This document shows, piece after piece, positions 4,862-5,511 of a stretch of 5,511 bases of DNA. The notes beneath the pieces were generated by a model. That model did not search any database. It had not been told where the DNA came from and saw only the letters and a program-made list of their open reading frames with translations. Origin of the DNA: Microcaldota archaeon (GTDB lineage: Archaea; Micrarchaeota; Micrarchaeia; Micrarchaeales; CABMGC01); the NCBI GenBank assembly GCA_021804305.1, contig JAJZKF010000041.1, forward strand, positions 1-5,511, given 5' to 3'. Positions within the stretch are counted from its first letter, which is position 1. Each line of letters starts with the position of its first letter. The position numbers and the translations under genes were made by a program.

Positions 4862-5511
4862 ATGGAAGTGGATTCTGAAGGAAGGCGCTATAACTTATTG
4901 ATTCTGACTACAGGGGGCACTATAGGCAGCGCGAGCTCTGGAGACGGCATGAAGCCGGTTGAAGGAACCAACGATAGGGTTGTACAGAAGGCGTTGAGAA
5001 AGTTGGGGGTATACGGCTTCAGCAGAAGTCAGCTGAATATAGAGACCATGCATCTGATGAACGAAGACAGCACGGACATGGACTCAGAAAAGCAAAAGCG
5101 CATCGCGCAGGCAGTATTCTCGCACATGACAGGGGCTAAATACGATGCGATAGTAGTGACGCATGGCACAGACACAATGGCAGAAACACTCTCAAGGCTC
5201 TCTTTCATGGTAAGAAATCCGAGCATCCCTGTGGTGTTCACCGGGGCCACTTACCCTATTGAGAATGCCGATTCTGATGCTGCATCTAATCTTGCAGATG
5301 CAATAGCATTCGCACTGCAAGTGCGGCATATGGACTCAAAAGGGGGCATATTTTGTGTCTTCGGAGGCAGGGTTCTCGATGGAGCAATGGTAAGCGAGGA
5401 AAAGTTCACTATTGAGATAAACGGAAAAGACAGGGAGCACATAACGTTCATAGATCCAGATGGACTGGTAGCTACGGTTAACAATGGAAGGGTAACTTTC
5501 GAGATCAGCGG
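4862..5511 (+). CDS. L-asparaginase family protein, 3' end cut by the window
   Basis: The frame is open for 216 codons to the right edge, so about the C-terminal third is missing. The product should hydrolyse L-asparagine to aspartate and ammonia. Both active-site signatures are visible: TTGGTIG at residues 16-22, whose Thr17 matches the nucleophilic threonine, and THGTDTMAETLSRL at 100-113, with Thr103 and Asp104 as the second pair. NEDSTDM (67-73) matches the substrate-binding DS loop and PVVFTGA (123-129) the conserved strand after the second motif. The catalytic lysine usually found in GRxVTK is not in the expected register: here the segment is GAMVSEEKF (174-182), with Glu180 near the expected place and Lys181 next to it. 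The protein could still be active with a shifted loop, or be a divergent member. GatD, the tRNA amidotransferase subunit, shares this fold, but no preceding GatD-type N-terminal domain is present. I chose the ATG at 4862 because it is the only start before the first motif with correct spacing. Confidence 0.9.
   Translation, partial: MEVDSEGRRYNLLILTTGGTIGSASSGDGMKPVEGTNDRVVQKALRKLGVYGFSRSQLNIETMHLMNEDSTDMDSEKQKRIAQAVFSHMTGAKYDAIVVTHGTDTMAETLSRLSFMVRNPSIPVVFTGATYPIENADSDAASNLADAIAFALQVRHMDSKGGIFCVFGGRVLDGAMVSEEKFTIEINGKDREHITFIDPDGLVATVNNGRVTFEIS

Noticed and set aside
1..5511. CRISPR array, complete insertion sequence or toxin-antitoxin pair
   Set aside because: No regularly spaced direct repeats, no transposase frame and no pair of small overlapping genes of known toxin type were seen.

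Overview
The window looks archaeal. It holds an archaeal-type flap endonuclease (FEN-1) with a C-terminal PCNA-binding box, a zinc-ribbon/HTH MBF1, a long site-2-type membrane protease and a short Lrp/AsnC regulator. A/T-rich TATA-like boxes lie at archaeal spacing before several starts, and the ribosome-binding site GGAGGTGAT appears before FEN-1. Arginine is mostly AGG/AGA and isoleucine often ATA. Gene spacing is tight and composition is moderate GC. A small-genome DPANN lineage of the Micrarchaeota/ARMAN kind would fit, but that is an inference from style, not a proven placement.

Layout. Positions 1-199 (minus) hold the start of an unidentified membrane-anchored protein that runs off the left edge. 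Positions 285-1760 (minus) encode an M50/site-2 protease. A divergent promoter region (1761-1876) separates it from a plus-strand cluster: MBF1 (1877-2341), FEN-1 (2346-3404) and a 41-residue, extremely Lys/Arg-rich protein (3415-3540). FEN-1 appears to start with a rare CTG codon behind an almost perfect ribosome-binding site that contains the MBF1 stop codon. The plus cluster meets, only 5 bases away, a minus-strand pair: an Lrp/AsnC regulator (4135-4566) followed by a degenerate transglutaminase-like protein (3546-4112).

The 295-base stretch 4567-4861 has no confident protein gene but is not empty. It carries the regulator's promoter, a cluster of TGCA-containing motifs, and a run of three good hairpins (4673-4785) between two plus-strand TATA-like boxes, which I read as a candidate non-coding RNA or structured leader. 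After it comes an L-asparaginase (4862 onward) cut by the right edge.

How the parts may work together: MBF1 and FEN-1 are probably co-transcribed and translationally coupled. The amino-acid-type regulator sits divergently from the asparaginase, which suggests, without proving, control of amino-acid catabolism. The best leads for something undescribed are the structured RNA locus, the tiny basic protein and the CTG start of FEN-1.
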